DNA from: Methanobacterium sp964452085
GTDB lineage: Archaea > Methanobacteriota > Methanobacteria > Methanobacteriales > Methanobacteriaceae
Assembly (NCBI GenBank): GCA_964452085.1
Contig: CAYVKL010000002.1
Span: 1-64,000, forward strand
Direction: 5' to 3'
DNA: 64,000 nt
The notes below the pieces were generated by a model. The model did not search any database, was not told the origin of the DNA, and saw nothing but the letters and a program-made list of their open reading frames with translations. A program made the translations under genes and the position numbers. The first letter of the stretch is position 1. Each line of letters starts with the position of its first letter. Of this stretch, positions 1 through 19,098 are shown piece by piece.

Positions 1-55
1 GCAGAGCATCGGACTGTAGATCCGAGGGTTGCTGGTTCAAGTCCGGCAGGCGGGA
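1..55 (+). tRNA. tRNA-Tyr (GTA), 5' end cut by window edge
   Basis: The 3' part of a tRNA. The anticodon stem TCGGA/TCCGA (9-13/21-25) encloses a loop with anticodon GTA at 16-18. The T arm is GCTGG-TTCAAGT-CCGGC (31-47), the acceptor strand is 48-54 and the discriminator is A55. The CCA end is not encoded. The acceptor 5' strand and most of the D arm lie before the window. Confidence 0.93.
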
Positions 56-150
56 TTTATAAATCTGTTATGTCAATGGAATTGTTGGTCTAGCTCTCAA
101 TCAATTTTAAGAGCAGTAATTCTCATCATCCTGCAGATAATAACACAACA

Positions 151-187
151 TTTATAAATTACCAACAAAAAGAAAAAGTATATAAGG
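151..187 (+). promoter_or_regulatory. TATA-box region for tRNA-Asp/tRNA-Lys/rpoH
   Basis: Two TATA-like stretches, TTTATAAATT (151-160) and GTATATAAGG (178-187), lie 40-75 bases before tRNA-Asp. Either could place a transcription start ahead of the tRNA. Only 7 bases separate the two tRNAs and 24 separate tRNA-Lys from rpoH, so one transcript may carry all three. This is inferred from sequence only. Confidence 0.4.
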
Positions 188-222
188 AAGCATGTCTTAA
201 ACCAATATACTCTAGTTCTGCT

Positions 223-384
<162 letters not shown>

Positions 385-393
385 GATTTTTAG

Positions 394-641
<248 letters not shown>

Positions 642-740
642 TATTATGGATAACTGATTGAGAATTGATTAAATTAATAATCAAGTGAATAATTCGCAGA
701 ATGTATTCCTTACCTTATGCATTGGTACATAAATTTTGTA

Positions 741-771
741 TATTTAATAATATGAAGATATTATATATATG
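741..771 (+). promoter_or_regulatory. TATA-like region upstream of rpoB2
   Basis: AT-rich stretches (TATTTAATAA at 741-750, TTATATATAT at 761-770) sit 90-120 bases before the rpoB2 start in a 219-base gap. A start about 25 bases downstream would give a leader of roughly 70 bases. Position and composition fit an archaeal promoter; it is not proven. Confidence 0.35.
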
Positions 772-860
772 CATTTGAACTCATGGACCAAAAATTTACA
801 AAACCTACCGTTTGGTGTTTATGCAATGGATAGGTATGGATTGTTTTTTGGAGGAATTTA

Positions 861-2351
<1,491 letters not shown>

Positions 2352-2413
2352 GGGAGAAATTAAAAAAGAAATATTTAGGAGTTAAAATTTATTTTATTAT
2401 CAAAAGCCAGTTA

Positions 2414-4239
<1,826 letters not shown>

Positions 4240-4290
4240 TAATGGTATCAAACAATATTAAGGGTCTTATAATATAAAATAGAGGAGAGA

Positions 4291-6912
<2,622 letters not shown>

Positions 6913-7018
6913 TCGATATTAAATCTCTAATCAATTAAATAATTGGCTAATTTATTAACTGGGATAATAGGATTAAAGAAAATAATGGATTTACTGACAG
7001 GTAGAATCAGGTGGTTTT

Positions 7019-8170
<1,152 letters not shown>

Positions 8171-8181
8171 GGAGGCAGTCC

Positions 8182-8478
8182 ATGGACGTAGATAGAGGAA
8201 TTCGTGTAGCAGTAGACACAGGTAATGTCACACTGGGATCCAGCAAAACAATCCAGGCCCTGAAGCTTGGAAAAGGGAAACTAGTCATCATAGCAGAAAA
8301 TTGCCCGCAAGAGGCCAAAGAAGACGTGATGCAGTACTCCAAATTATCAGAAATCCCAGTTATCACCTTTGAAGGTACAAGCGTGGATTTAGGATCAGTA
8401 TGCGGGAAACCATTTGTTGTTGCCGCTATGATTGTAAATGATCCCGGGGATTCTACCATACTAGAAATAGTGGGGTAA
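8182..8478 (+). CDS. rpl30e: Ribosomal protein L30e
   Basis: A 98-residue member of the L7Ae/L30e RNA-binding fold, part of the archaeal large ribosomal subunit. Family-typical segments are TGNVTLGSSKTIQALKLGKG near the start, then KLVIIAENCP, and GTSVDLGSVCGKPFVVAAM in the second half. The ATG at 8182 follows GGAGGC. It sits in the conserved archaeal order rpoA2-rpl30e-nusA-rps12-rps7, with 11 bases before it and 4 bases after it, which indicates one operon. Confidence 0.96.
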   Translation: MDVDRGIRVAVDTGNVTLGSSKTIQALKLGKGKLVIIAENCPQEAKEDVMQYSKLSEIPVITFEGTSVDLGSVCGKPFVVAAMIVNDPGDSTILEIVG

Positions 8479-8479
8479 G

Positions 8480-8914
<435 letters not shown>

Positions 8915-9030
8915 TAAAAAACCAGTAACGTCTGAGTATTTATACTGATCATAATCCCTGATCATTGGGGAATATAGTTGAAGATCAGGGAATAGTCATC
9001 GTATTTAACGTTAACAAGGAGGAATTACAC

Positions 9031-10033
<1,003 letters not shown>

Positions 10034-10094
10034 TTGGGCAGCTGCTTTACTCTAATTTTTTAAATATAAAAAAACTTTTTTTAGGGTGATTATT

Positions 10095-12287
10095 TTGAGT
10101 AGACGTACAAAAATGATCAACAAGATCAAGGAACTGATGTACGAACCGGATTATATCCGTAACATCGGTATCGTGGCCCACATAGACCACGGGAAAACAA
10201 CCTTATCCGATAACTTACTGGCAGGAGCCGGTATGATATCATCAGAACTGGCAGGAGACCAGTTATACCTTGACTTTGATGAACAGGAACAAGCAAGGGG
10301 AATCACCATTGACGCAGCAAACGTGTCCATGGTGCACAAATACAAGGAAGATGATTACCTCATCAACCTCATTGATACACCCGGTCACGTGGACTTTGGT
10401 GGAGACGTAACCCGTGCCATGAGAGCAGTGGACGGAGCAGTAGTAGTGGTATGTGCAGTGGAAGGAATCATGCCACAAACAGAGACTGTGTTGCGTCAGG
10501 CGCTAAAGGAAAACGTACGACCAGTACTTTTCATCAACAAAGTTGACAGATTAATCAACGAATTGAAACTGGATCCAGAGGAACTCCAACAAAGGTTCAT
10601 AAAAGTTATTGCCAACGCCAACAAGCTAATCAGCAACATGGCACCAGAAGAACTTAAAAAAGAATGGCAAGTCAAAGTGGAAGATGGAAGCGTAGCATTC
10701 GGATCCGCTTACCACAACTGGGCCATCAACGTTGACATCATGCAGAAGACCGGGATAAACTTCAAAGACATCCTTGACTACTGTAACGAAGAAAGACAGA
10801 AAGAACTAGCTGAAAAAGTACCATTATCCGAAGTATTACTGGGAATGGTAGTGGAACATTTACCAAGCCCCAATGTATCCCAACCCTACAGGGTACCCAG
10901 CATCTGGCCTGGAGACATTGAAAGTGAGGAAGGACAGGGTATGGTGAACACAGACCCTGACGGACCACTGGCAGTAATGGTAACCGACGTGAGTATTGAT
11001 AAACACGCTGGAGAGATTGCCACTGGGCGAGTATACGGTGGAACACTGGAAAAGGGAAGTGAAATCTTCTTCGTAGGTTCACACGGAAAAGCTCGAACCC
11101 AGCAAGTGGGAGTGTACTTCGGACCAGAAAGAGTGAACACTGACCGGGTCCCGGCAGGTAACATCGTAGCCATAACTGGAGCACGTAATGCTGTGGCTGG
11201 GGAAACTGTATGTGACCTTGACCGGAAGATAGAAGCATTCGAAGGATTGGAACACATCTCCGAGCCAGTGGTTACAGTAGCAGTAGAAGCTAAAAACACC
11301 AAAGACTTACCCAAACTTATTGAAGTATTAAGACAGGTTGGTAAGGAAGACCCCACTGTCAAGATGCAGATCAATGAGGAAACTGGTGAGCACCTGGTGG
11401 CAGGAATGGGTGAACTTCACCTGGAGATCATCACCTACCGTATCAATGAGAAAGGTGTAGAGATTGAAACCTCCGAGCCCATTGTGGTGTACCGGGAAAC
11501 CATTGCTGGAACAGCCGGACCAGTGGAGGGTAAATCACCCAACAAGCACAACCGTTTCTACCTAGAAATCGAGCCACTGGATGAAGCCCTTTATCAGGCC
11601 ATTGTTGATGGAGACATTAAAGAAGGTAAAGTTAAAGGTAAAGAATTAATACCCAAGTTCCAAGAATACGGATTGCCCAAAGAACAGGCTCGTAAAGTGT
11701 GGGATGTATATGATAAGAGCATCTTCGTCAACATGACCCGTGGTATTCAGTACCTGGATGAGATCAAAGAATTGCTCCTGGAAGGTTTCGAAAGTGCCAT
11801 GGATGATGGACCCATAGCTAAAGAAAGAGTTATGGGGATTAAAATCAAACTCATGGATGCCAAGATACACGAAGACGCCGTGCACAGAGGACCTGCACAG
11901 GTCTTACCAGCTATAAGGAAGGCAGTATACGGTGCCATAATGCTGGCTGAACCCGCACTACTTGAACCAATCCAAAAGGTATTTATTAACACACCACAAG
12001 ACTATATGGGATCAGCAACCCGTGAAATTCAGAACCGACGTGGTCAGATACTGGACATGTCCCAGGAAGGAGATATGTCAACATTGGAATCCAAAGTACC
12101 CGTAGCAGAAATGTTCGGATTCGCAGGAGACATACGTTCAGCAACAGAAGGTCGATGTCTCTGGTCCACTGAGAGTGCAGGATTCGAAAGACTCCCTCGA
12201 GAACTTCAAAACACCATAATACGGGAAATCAGGCAACGTAAAGGGCTATCAGATCAGCCTTACGGGCCTGATCATTACCTGGGATAA
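10095..12287 (+). CDS. fusA: Translation elongation factor 2 (aEF-2)
   Basis: The GTPase that translocates the ribosome, 730 residues. A frame start at GTG 10086 is part of the ribosome site GGTGAT itself, so TTG 10095 is the better start and gives (M)SRRTKMINKIKELM. G motifs are AHIDHGKT (28-35), DTPGHVDF and NKVD. The block DAVHRGPAQVLPAIR contains H597, the position modified to diphthamide in archaea and eukaryotes. The C-terminus GPDHYLG is typical. A perfect 7-bp hairpin overlaps the stop codon and the next gene is 237 bases away, so the str-type transcript may end here. Confidence 0.97.
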   Translation: MSRRTKMINKIKELMYEPDYIRNIGIVAHIDHGKTTLSDNLLAGAGMISSELAGDQLYLDFDEQEQARGITIDAANVSMVHKYKEDDYLINLIDTPGHVDFGGDVTRAMRAVDGAVVVVCAVEGIMPQTETVLRQALKENVRPVLFINKVDRLINELKLDPEELQQRFIKVIANANKLISNMAPEELKKEWQVKVEDGSVAFGSAYHNWAINVDIMQKTGINFKDILDYCNEERQKELAEKVPLSEVLLGMVVEHLPSPNVSQPYRVPSIWPGDIESEEGQGMVNTDPDGPLAVMVTDVSIDKHAGEIATGRVYGGTLEKGSEIFFVGSHGKARTQQVGVYFGPERVNTDRVPAGNIVAITGARNAVAGETVCDLDRKIEAFEGLEHISEPVVTVAVEAKNTKDLPKLIEVLRQVGKEDPTVKMQINEETGEHLVAGMGELHLEIITYRINEKGVEIETSEPIVVYRETIAGTAGPVEGKSPNKHNRFYLEIEPLDEALYQAIVDGDIKEGKVKGKELIPKFQEYGLPKEQARKVWDVYDKSIFVNMTRGIQYLDEIKELLLEGFESAMDDGPIAKERVMGIKIKLMDAKIHEDAVHRGPAQVLPAIRKAVYGAIMLAEPALLEPIQKVFINTPQDYMGSATREIQNRRGQILDMSQEGDMSTLESKVPVAEMFGFAGDIRSATEGRCLWSTESAGFERLPRELQNTIIREIRQRKGLSDQPYGPDHYLG

Positions 12288-12304
12288 GTACTTAAACTAT
12301 CCCA
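12280..12304 (+). terminator. Hairpin at the end of EF-2
   Basis: TGGGATA (12280-12286) pairs perfectly with TATCCCA (12298-12304) around an 11-base loop. A T-containing stretch follows (CTTATTTG, then TTAATTTTTT about 25 bases on). It contains the EF-2 stop codon and may be a terminator or transcript-end structure. Confidence 0.45.
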
Positions 12305-12431
12305 ACCACTTATTTGATACCCCTTAATTTTTTGGGTAGTATTCTCTTATCTAACGGAGAATACCATACACAATCTGGATATACACATAACCATTCTACA
12401 TGGTCTATTCAGATCACAAATGTTATACTGG

Positions 12432-12446
12432 TTAATTTAAATAGTG
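12432..12446 (+). promoter_or_regulatory. TATA box of the EF-1A/rps10 unit
   Basis: TTAATTTAAATAGTG contains an archaeal TATA-like core (TTTAAATA) 80 bases before the EF-1A start, in a 237-base gap after EF-2. A transcription start about 25 bases downstream leaves a leader of about 55 bases with GGAGG just ahead of the ATG. Confidence 0.5.
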
Positions 12447-12524
12447 GATTGAATAAATCCAACCAGTACGCTTAGCAAGCTCTCTAAATATCATATTAAG
12501 AGAATTTTATTGGAGGAATGATTT

Positions 12525-13766
<1,242 letters not shown>

Positions 13767-13850
13767 ATCTAGAATGGATTTAATTGAAGGGCGAGCTGAG
13801 ACCTATCAGTTTGCACTACCTTCTCTTTCTTTTTATGGAGGAATAGAATA

Positions 13851-14159
13851 ATGAACAAAGCTAGAATTAAACTCACCGGCACCGACCCAGAAAAACTGGC
13901 CTATGTATGTGACCAGCTCAAGAGGATCGCTGAAAGGACCGGCGTAGATCTCTCAGGCCCCATACCACTACCAACCAAGAAGTTAGTTGTGCCCACCCGG
14001 AAATCACCTGATGGTGAAGGAAAAGCAACCTGGGAAAAATGGGAACTACGAATCCACAAGAGATTAGTGGGAATCGAAGCTGATGAAAGGGCAATGAGAC
14101 AGGTTATGAAAGTTAACGTGCCTGACAATGTGAGCATCGAAATAGAACTTCGCAGTTAA
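13851..14159 (+). CDS. rps10: Ribosomal protein S10 (uS10)
   Basis: A 102-residue small-subunit protein of the archaeal S10/S20e family. The pattern starts with NKARIKLTGTDPEKLAYVC and includes GPIPLPTKKLVVPTRKSPDGEG, the long loop that contacts 16S rRNA, followed by WEKWELRIHKRLVGIEADER and a closing DNVSIEIELRS. The ATG at 13851 follows TGGAGGAA. It completes the EF-1A/S10 pair; no further ribosomal genes follow on this strand. Confidence 0.96.
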   Translation: MNKARIKLTGTDPEKLAYVCDQLKRIAERTGVDLSGPIPLPTKKLVVPTRKSPDGEGKATWEKWELRIHKRLVGIEADERAMRQVMKVNVPDNVSIEIELRS

Positions 14160-14265
14160 GTTAAAATAAATAACCATAACTGACCAGTTAAATAACAAAT
14201 CTCACAGCTGAAAACAACAGCTTAAACAAATTACTCATATTTTATATCTATTTTTTACATAATAC

Positions 14266-14284
14266 ATCACATGCTGGGATAGTC
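14266..14284 (+). repeat. Degenerate copy of the tRNA-Ser 5' flank and acceptor start
   Basis: ATCACATGCTGGGATAGTC (14266-14284) matches ATCACATGCCGGGATAGCC (14322-14340) at 17 of 19 positions; the two differences are both C to T. The second copy is the start of tRNA-Ser with 7 bases of its 5' flank. The upstream copy cannot form a tRNA. Confidence 0.6.
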
Positions 14285-14289
14285 AAACC

Positions 14290-14310
14290 CAACCTTTTAA
14301 AAAAAGGTTG
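14290..14310 (+). terminator. Hairpin between rps10 and tRNA-Ser
   Basis: CAACCTTTT (14290-14298) and AAAAGGTTG (14302-14310) form a perfect 9-bp stem with a 3-base loop, 18 bases before tRNA-Ser and 130 bases after rps10. It lacks a following T run on the plus strand, so its role as an end signal for rps10 is uncertain. Confidence 0.3.
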
Positions 14311-14328
14311 ATCAAACGTAAATCACAT

Positions 14329-14415
<87 letters not shown>

Positions 14416-14576
14416 TTATAACTATTTTTAAAGCTTTATAATTCCATCTAATTCCATTTATCAAATTCATTTTTCTTTAATTTTGGTAAGAAGAACATAG
14501 ATAGTAAAAGTTATATGTTTTATGATGAAATTATTAATTGGTTATTTTTATAACTGAAATCGGGGGGATTGATTGA

Positions 14577-16274
14577 GTGGATTTCAGAATTATAGGTGGA
14601 ATAATTTTTGTTTGTGCAATATTGGCTGTAGCGGGTGTCCTTTTTTATAATTCTAATACATTGGGAATTAATAACAATACTAACATTACAAACAACAATA
14701 CCACTAATGCAACACTGCCAAATAATCAACTAACCTTATCTTTACTTTCAGATAACCAGTTGGGACATAATCATGGCATGTCATCCAGTTCTAGCTCAGT
14801 TTCATCCCAGGGACCATCACCAGGTCCAGGCCCCACTCCGGATCCAATGGATCACATTATTGGTCTTTTTGATCAGTATGTGAAATCCACATTCTCCAAA
14901 GCATCAGAAGCGGGATTGCCGGGTTCAGCAGTGGTTCTTATATATAATGGCAAAATAGTTTCTATGAACACTCTTGGAGTTAGAGATATTGAATATGGTC
15001 TTCCTGTTACTTCTGATACTTTATTTCTGTTAGCTTCAGTAACTAAAACTTTTTCTGCTACTAATGTCGCCCAACAAGTTGATAAAGGGTTAATGAATTG
15101 GAATGACACTGTAAATACGTATTTTGATGATCCAAATGAATTTGATTTGTATGATCATAATGCCTATAACGGTCTAACTATAGCAGATTGTCTCAAACAC
15201 ACCAGTGGATTACCTGCCGCTGAAGGAGATTCAGAAGCTTTTACTTTCAACAATAGTTATTTCCATATGCTTTATAATCAGCGATTTGTAAAAAATACCA
15301 GTGCATTAGGTACTACTCATCAGTATAACAATGTAATGTATGCGTTGGGTGGTTACAGTGCTGCTATTGCCAACAACAAATTATGGGGAGATCTAATTAA
15401 AGAAGAACTCTTAAACCCCTTGGGAATGGATACAGCAACCACTAATCTCCCTGATTTCTTGAACTCACCCAACCATGCAACCCATTACATATCCTACTAT
15501 AATGATAGTGGATCTATCATCAGAACCCCTTCATATCCTCCTGCTTTAGATGAAATTGGACCAGCAGGCAGTATGGGTGCTTCCATTAATCAGTTAATTA
15601 ATTGGCTTAATTTCCAATTAGCTGGTACTGGAATGTTCAACGGCCAGACAATTGTTTCTAAAGATAATTTAGATGCAACTCGAACAGGATACGTATACAC
15701 AGATGATAAAAATGATACCATGTATGGATATGGATGGGATATTGATAAAACCCACATATCTCACGCAGGAACAATACCCTCTTCCAAAGCTTTCATAAAT
15801 TTCTACCCATCTACAGGAATAGCAATAGCAATATTAACCAATGAAGGGAGTATGGGGGATGCTTTCAGGATGAGTGTATATAAAAAATTATTAGATTTAT
15901 TGAAGGGTGATGAAACCTCTGATTTCTGGCCTATTTTTTACAATACCTATAAACCAGTTTACCAGCAGACTCCAGATAACCCAACCGGACCAGGAGATCT
16001 TACCAACTATGTAGGTGTTTATCTAAATGATTTCTATGGGAATATCACGATTAAACTTGAAAATAACGCTTTAATTAGTTATTATGGGTATAATCAACAG
16101 CCATACAATTTAACTCATTGGAATGACACTACATTCGCTGTACGGAGTAACGGGGACTTATTAACTTTCCAAAACCTTACAGATAGTAAATATCAACAGT
16201 TAATAACCTATGTAGCACCAGATTATACTGTGATACCAACTAACGTAACAAACACATTTAATTGTACGCAGTAA
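14577..16274 (+). CDS. Membrane-anchored beta-lactamase/penicillin-binding-like serine hydrolase
   Basis: A 565-residue class C beta-lactamase-family (PF00144-like) serine hydrolase. A transmembrane helix at about residues 4-24 is followed by an Asn/Thr and Ser/Pro-rich linker, so the enzyme is probably tethered outside the cell. Catalytic motifs are S154-V-T-K157 (nucleophile and general base), Y250-N-N252, and H396-A-G398, all in the order and spacing of this family. A C-terminal beta-rich domain of about 100 residues follows. The start is GTG 14577 after GGGGGGAT. In methanogens without murein a role against beta-lactams is unlikely; known relatives are esterases and D-amino peptidases, and the natural substrate cannot be told from sequence. 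It is monocistronic and faces an opposite-strand gene. Confidence 0.88.
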   Translation: MDFRIIGGIIFVCAILAVAGVLFYNSNTLGINNNTNITNNNTTNATLPNNQLTLSLLSDNQLGHNHGMSSSSSSVSSQGPSPGPGPTPDPMDHIIGLFDQYVKSTFSKASEAGLPGSAVVLIYNGKIVSMNTLGVRDIEYGLPVTSDTLFLLASVTKTFSATNVAQQVDKGLMNWNDTVNTYFDDPNEFDLYDHNAYNGLTIADCLKHTSGLPAAEGDSEAFTFNNSYFHMLYNQRFVKNTSALGTTHQYNNVMYALGGYSAAIANNKLWGDLIKEELLNPLGMDTATTNLPDFLNSPNHATHYISYYNDSGSIIRTPSYPPALDEIGPAGSMGASINQLINWLNFQLAGTGMFNGQTIVSKDNLDATRTGYVYTDDKNDTMYGYGWDIDKTHISHAGTIPSSKAFINFYPSTGIAIAILTNEGSMGDAFRMSVYKKLLDLLKGDETSDFWPIFYNTYKPVYQQTPDNPTGPGDLTNYVGVYLNDFYGNITIKLENNALISYYGYNQQPYNLTHWNDTTFAVRSNGDLLTFQNLTDSKYQQLITYVAPDYTVIPTNVTNTFNCTQ

Positions 16275-16388
16275 CATTGGAATGCTTAAAATGTTCCTTA
16301 ATTAATAAAAAATTAATTAATAAATGCATATATGAAGGAATGATTCTAAATTAGTGAGAGTATTAAAACCTAAAATCTGGAAATTTAA

Positions 16389-17096
16389 TTAATTTTTATC
16401 AAGTCTAAGTACCTTATCAGTCCCGAAAATAATGTAGAATGGGATAAGTAATATTAACCACTCTAATATTAACCCTAACCACCCAAAAGCTAAAAAAGCA
16501 AGGGGTACACTACTAATAGTTAATAAAAGTAAGGTTTTACCAGTGAAAGAGCGTTTATTAAACTTTTTTTCTTTATCATAATCCTCTTGGTCAACAAATT
16601 TTTTGAAAGAAAAATTTCCCATTAGCAAACCAATATAACATACACCTAAAGAAACGAGACCTAGACTAGCAATAATCACAGATATTTTATATTGCCAAGG
16701 GGAAATAGCAAAATAAAAAGTACCTAGAAAGCTGAAAAAACTCTGCAAAACAGATATTATGATGAATAGGATACAAAAGGAATAGATTGCATCCAACTTT
16801 TTTGAAGTGCTTTCTGCATCTCTGTTAACATATTTTCTGAAAGTAAAAATCCATAAAACTAAAAGTAGAAAACAGGAACCTAAAGAAATAATGGTTAAAA
16901 TACGAGTAGCCAATGAGAGGATGTATCCTGCCATAGGAGGCTCAATAACAAGAGGGACTAGGGAAGAAGTGAAAAAACTCTGCAAAATAGACCCGATACT
17001 AAAAAGAATTAGAAAAAATCCAACCATTATTATGTTAAGGTAGTCCCACACTACTATTTTTTTTCTTTCTCTTATATCCTCTGCCATTTTTTCCAC
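16389..17096 (-). CDS. Multi-pass membrane protein of unknown function
   Basis: A 235-residue protein with about six hydrophobic helices (near residues 20-42, 62-86, 104-128, 135-158, and two between 187 and 228), separated by a charged loop (near 90-104) and a Lys-rich loop (near 165-187). The N-terminus MEKMAEDIRERKK is charged and probably cytoplasmic. I recognise no enzyme or transporter signature. A ribosome site (AGGTGG, about 17089-17094) precedes the start on the minus strand. It converges on the beta-lactamase-like gene; the gap between them holds an AT-only palindrome (16298-16320). It could be a helper or lipid-interacting protein, but nothing in the sequence decides this. Confidence 0.7.
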   Translation of the reverse strand: MEKMAEDIRERKKIVVWDYLNIIMVGFFLILFSIGSILQSFFTSSLVPLVIEPPMAGYILSLATRILTIISLGSCFLLLVLWIFTFRKYVNRDAESTSKKLDAIYSFCILFIIISVLQSFFSFLGTFYFAISPWQYKISVIIASLGLVSLGVCYIGLLMGNFSFKKFVDQEDYDKEKKFNKRSFTGKTLLLLTISSVPLAFLAFGWLGLILEWLILLIPFYIIFGTDKVLRLDKN

Positions 17097-17304
17097 CTAA
17101 CTTCTGGTTAGTATTTTTTTGTCTAAATATATAAATCAGACTGGTGATGTCAAATAAAAATGGCACTATATGATATAATTTTAAGATAAACTAAGCACCA
17201 AATAGAAGATAAATCTCATTAGATTCATTTATATTTTTAATAAATTTAAAAAGAGGATATAATTCTTTTATAGCGTAATTTAAAACCAGTATTAATGCTA
17301 ATAA

Positions 17305-18687
17305 TTATGCTCGATCTAATTCAACCTCAACATCTATTTTTGATTCAAGATCGTCAATGACCACCCCTAACGTGGTAAAAACATCCCAGACTTCATAAAG
17401 GGCGATTTGTATTAATTCTACTTCTAATTTTTCAGTGTTTTCAGATATTATGCGATTGAGTAAGTTTCCATTATTATATTCAGCATGTACTTTTATGCTG
17501 CCTTCAAGTTCTTCATCATCTAAAAACACCAGCACATTAACCCATTCTATTTTAGGATGAGATAAAGCAGTTTTTTTAATGTTTGACACTATTCTTTCTT
17601 CTATTATTTCGATATTCTCGTCAATTTTCGGTCTATCGAAGTTTTCAAGAATATGATTGACATCATCCTCTTGAATGTCTTTAATATTGTACTTGGCCAG
17701 TAATGCAGATCTATCAATTTCTTCATCAGATACTAATTCTTCATCAAGCTCAGTTGTGGTAGAATCTTCACTCAAAATACTATTCAGATAAAATATACCA
17801 TTATCATCATCAAGATCTTCTTCTTGAGAAAGTTCTTCTTCTTGATTGAGGGTTTCTTCTTGAATTTCTAAATAATTATAACTTTCAGTATCTGGCTTGT
17901 GATATTCTGGGGAGTTTTCAAAAATATCTTCATTTTTTAATTCTTCAGTTTCGTCTTCAGTAATGGCTAAATTTTCACTTAAAATATTATTCTCAAAAAC
18001 ATCGTTAGAAGCAAGTTCCTCTTTATGAATAAGTTCCTGGCCTTGAATCTCTTCTTTTTGAATAATTTCCTTTTCGAGAACAGGTTCTACTTCTTGAATG
18101 AGTTCTGTAAGAATTTCTCTTTGATTATCATTTTCAGTATGGGGATTGTGATTATCGTCTTCAAACTCTTCAAAAATATTCTGATTCTCAAATTCTTCAC
18201 TATTTAAAGCCTTTTTGCTTTGATCCAGACCCAGATTTTCTTTAGCTATGTTTTCCTGTCTTTTCTTTAGTTTCTTCCGCAGTTCTTCTTTTTCTTGTTG
18301 TAGGGTGAGTTCTTTTTCTGTAGTGTTGGCTCCTGTTTGTTGGGGTTGGTGTAGTTGTATTTTCTGTTTATATTTTTGTCTGAGCAGTTCTCTTTCTTGC
18401 TGCTCTAATCGATGTGCTTGTTCTATGAGTGCTTGTTTTTCTGGGTCTAATGTGTTAAAATCGTTTTCCCAGTTTTTACGTTCTTTGTATTTTTGTCTGA
18501 GCAGTTCTCTTTCTTCTTGTTCTTCTTGGTGTGCTTGTTCTATGAGTGCTTGTTTTTCGGGGTCTAAGATATTGCCTTCTTGTTTCTCATTTTTACGCTG
18601 TTTGTATTTTTGCCTGAGGAATTCTTTTTCCTTTTTTTCCTCTTCCATTGCCTCTCGGCGTATAACCTCTAATTCAGTAGTATTCAT
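17305..18687 (-). CDS. Acidic coiled-coil protein with 40-residue N-terminal repeats, unknown
   Basis: A 460-residue protein without signal peptide or membrane segment. Residues 1-110 contain a repeated unit with core LLRQKYKERKN followed about 12 residues later by LDPEKQALIEQAH and EERE; two full copies and partial flanking copies are visible (unit about 40 residues). Residues 120-150 are Lys/Glu-rich helix, and residues 155-345 are very acidic and low in complexity. The last 105 residues look like a compact alpha/beta domain (HPKIEWVNVLVFLDDEEL then YEVWDVFTTLGVVIDDLE). The acidic middle varies least in composition and most in order, as in linker proteins. I do not recognise a family. It has its own 411-base upstream region; the gene to its right is separated by a terminator. 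It could be a scaffold or cytoskeletal-type protein, by inference only. Confidence 0.75.
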   Translation of the reverse strand: MNTTELEVIRREAMEEEKKEKEFLRQKYKQRKNEKQEGNILDPEKQALIEQAHQEEQEERELLRQKYKERKNWENDFNTLDPEKQALIEQAHRLEQQERELLRQKYKQKIQLHQPQQTGANTTEKELTLQQEKEELRKKLKKRQENIAKENLGLDQSKKALNSEEFENQNIFEEFEDDNHNPHTENDNQREILTELIQEVEPVLEKEIIQKEEIQGQELIHKEELASNDVFENNILSENLAITEDETEELKNEDIFENSPEYHKPDTESYNYLEIQEETLNQEEELSQEEDLDDDNGIFYLNSILSEDSTTTELDEELVSDEEIDRSALLAKYNIKDIQEDDVNHILENFDRPKIDENIEIIEERIVSNIKKTALSHPKIEWVNVLVFLDDEELEGSIKVHAEYNNGNLLNRIISENTEKLEVELIQIALYEVWDVFTTLGVVIDDLESKIDVEVELDRA

Positions 18688-19098
18688 ATCCAGTTTCCCT
18701 CTTAAGGCTTACCATTGGGTTTTCACAGGATTTGAAGATTTAAACTTAATAATCTGCCTTATTTTTAATATAATAAAAATTCAAAACTTAATTATTTTAT
18801 TGTCGGGAAACTCTATAAACCTTTGGATTCTCTTTAAAATCAATAATTTTGCTTATTTACGAATAATAGTGGCACAAGACAATATTGCGCTCATATAAAG
18901 TATTATTGTGTAGTATAAAGTTATGTAAATTTAATAAAAAAAAGTGTTGACGTCCATTCGTGGACTATTATATTTTTTTACTTTCTTTAAAAGATAAAAT
19001 TTAATTTTTATCGAAAATCCATTTCTTGTCGAAGAATATTCATCAATAATGGAGGTAAAATTCAAGTCAAAATAGTTTGATAAATCAGATTTTTTTAA
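18688..19098. other. Intergenic region of 411 bases
   Basis: No convincing gene. On the minus strand it carries the terminator of the VOC/SRPBCC unit (18935-18965) and, nearer 18765-18785, an AT-rich TATA-like stretch that could be the promoter of the coiled-coil gene, leaving a leader of about 70 bases. The rest is AT-rich with nothing recognisable. Confidence 0.6.
18935..18965 (-). terminator. Intrinsic terminator after the VOC gene
   Basis: Read on the minus strand, GTCCA-CGAA-TGGAC (18965-18952) is a perfect 5-bp stem with a tetraloop, followed by GTCAACAC and a run of eight T (18943-18936). It ends the VOC/SRPBCC direction of transcription. Confidence 0.6.

Noticed and set aside
8965..9030. 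Longer N-terminus for S12
   Set aside because: AAGGAGGA stands just before TTG 9031, and archaeal S12 begins at that point; the upstream codons match nothing in the family.
10086..10094. GTG start for EF-2
   Set aside because: The GTG is part of the ribosome site GGTGAT; TTG 10095 gives the known aEF-2 N-terminus.
16298..16320. Perfect AT-only palindrome between convergent genes as a strong terminator
   Set aside because: The stem contains no G or C and would be weak; it is common by chance in such AT-rich DNA.
18248..18898. 216-codon plus-strand frame with Cys/Ser-rich product opposite the coiled-coil gene
   Set aside because: It is the complement of the Lys/Glu-repeat coding sequence, which gives artificial Cys/Ser repeats; no ribosome site and no plausible protein.
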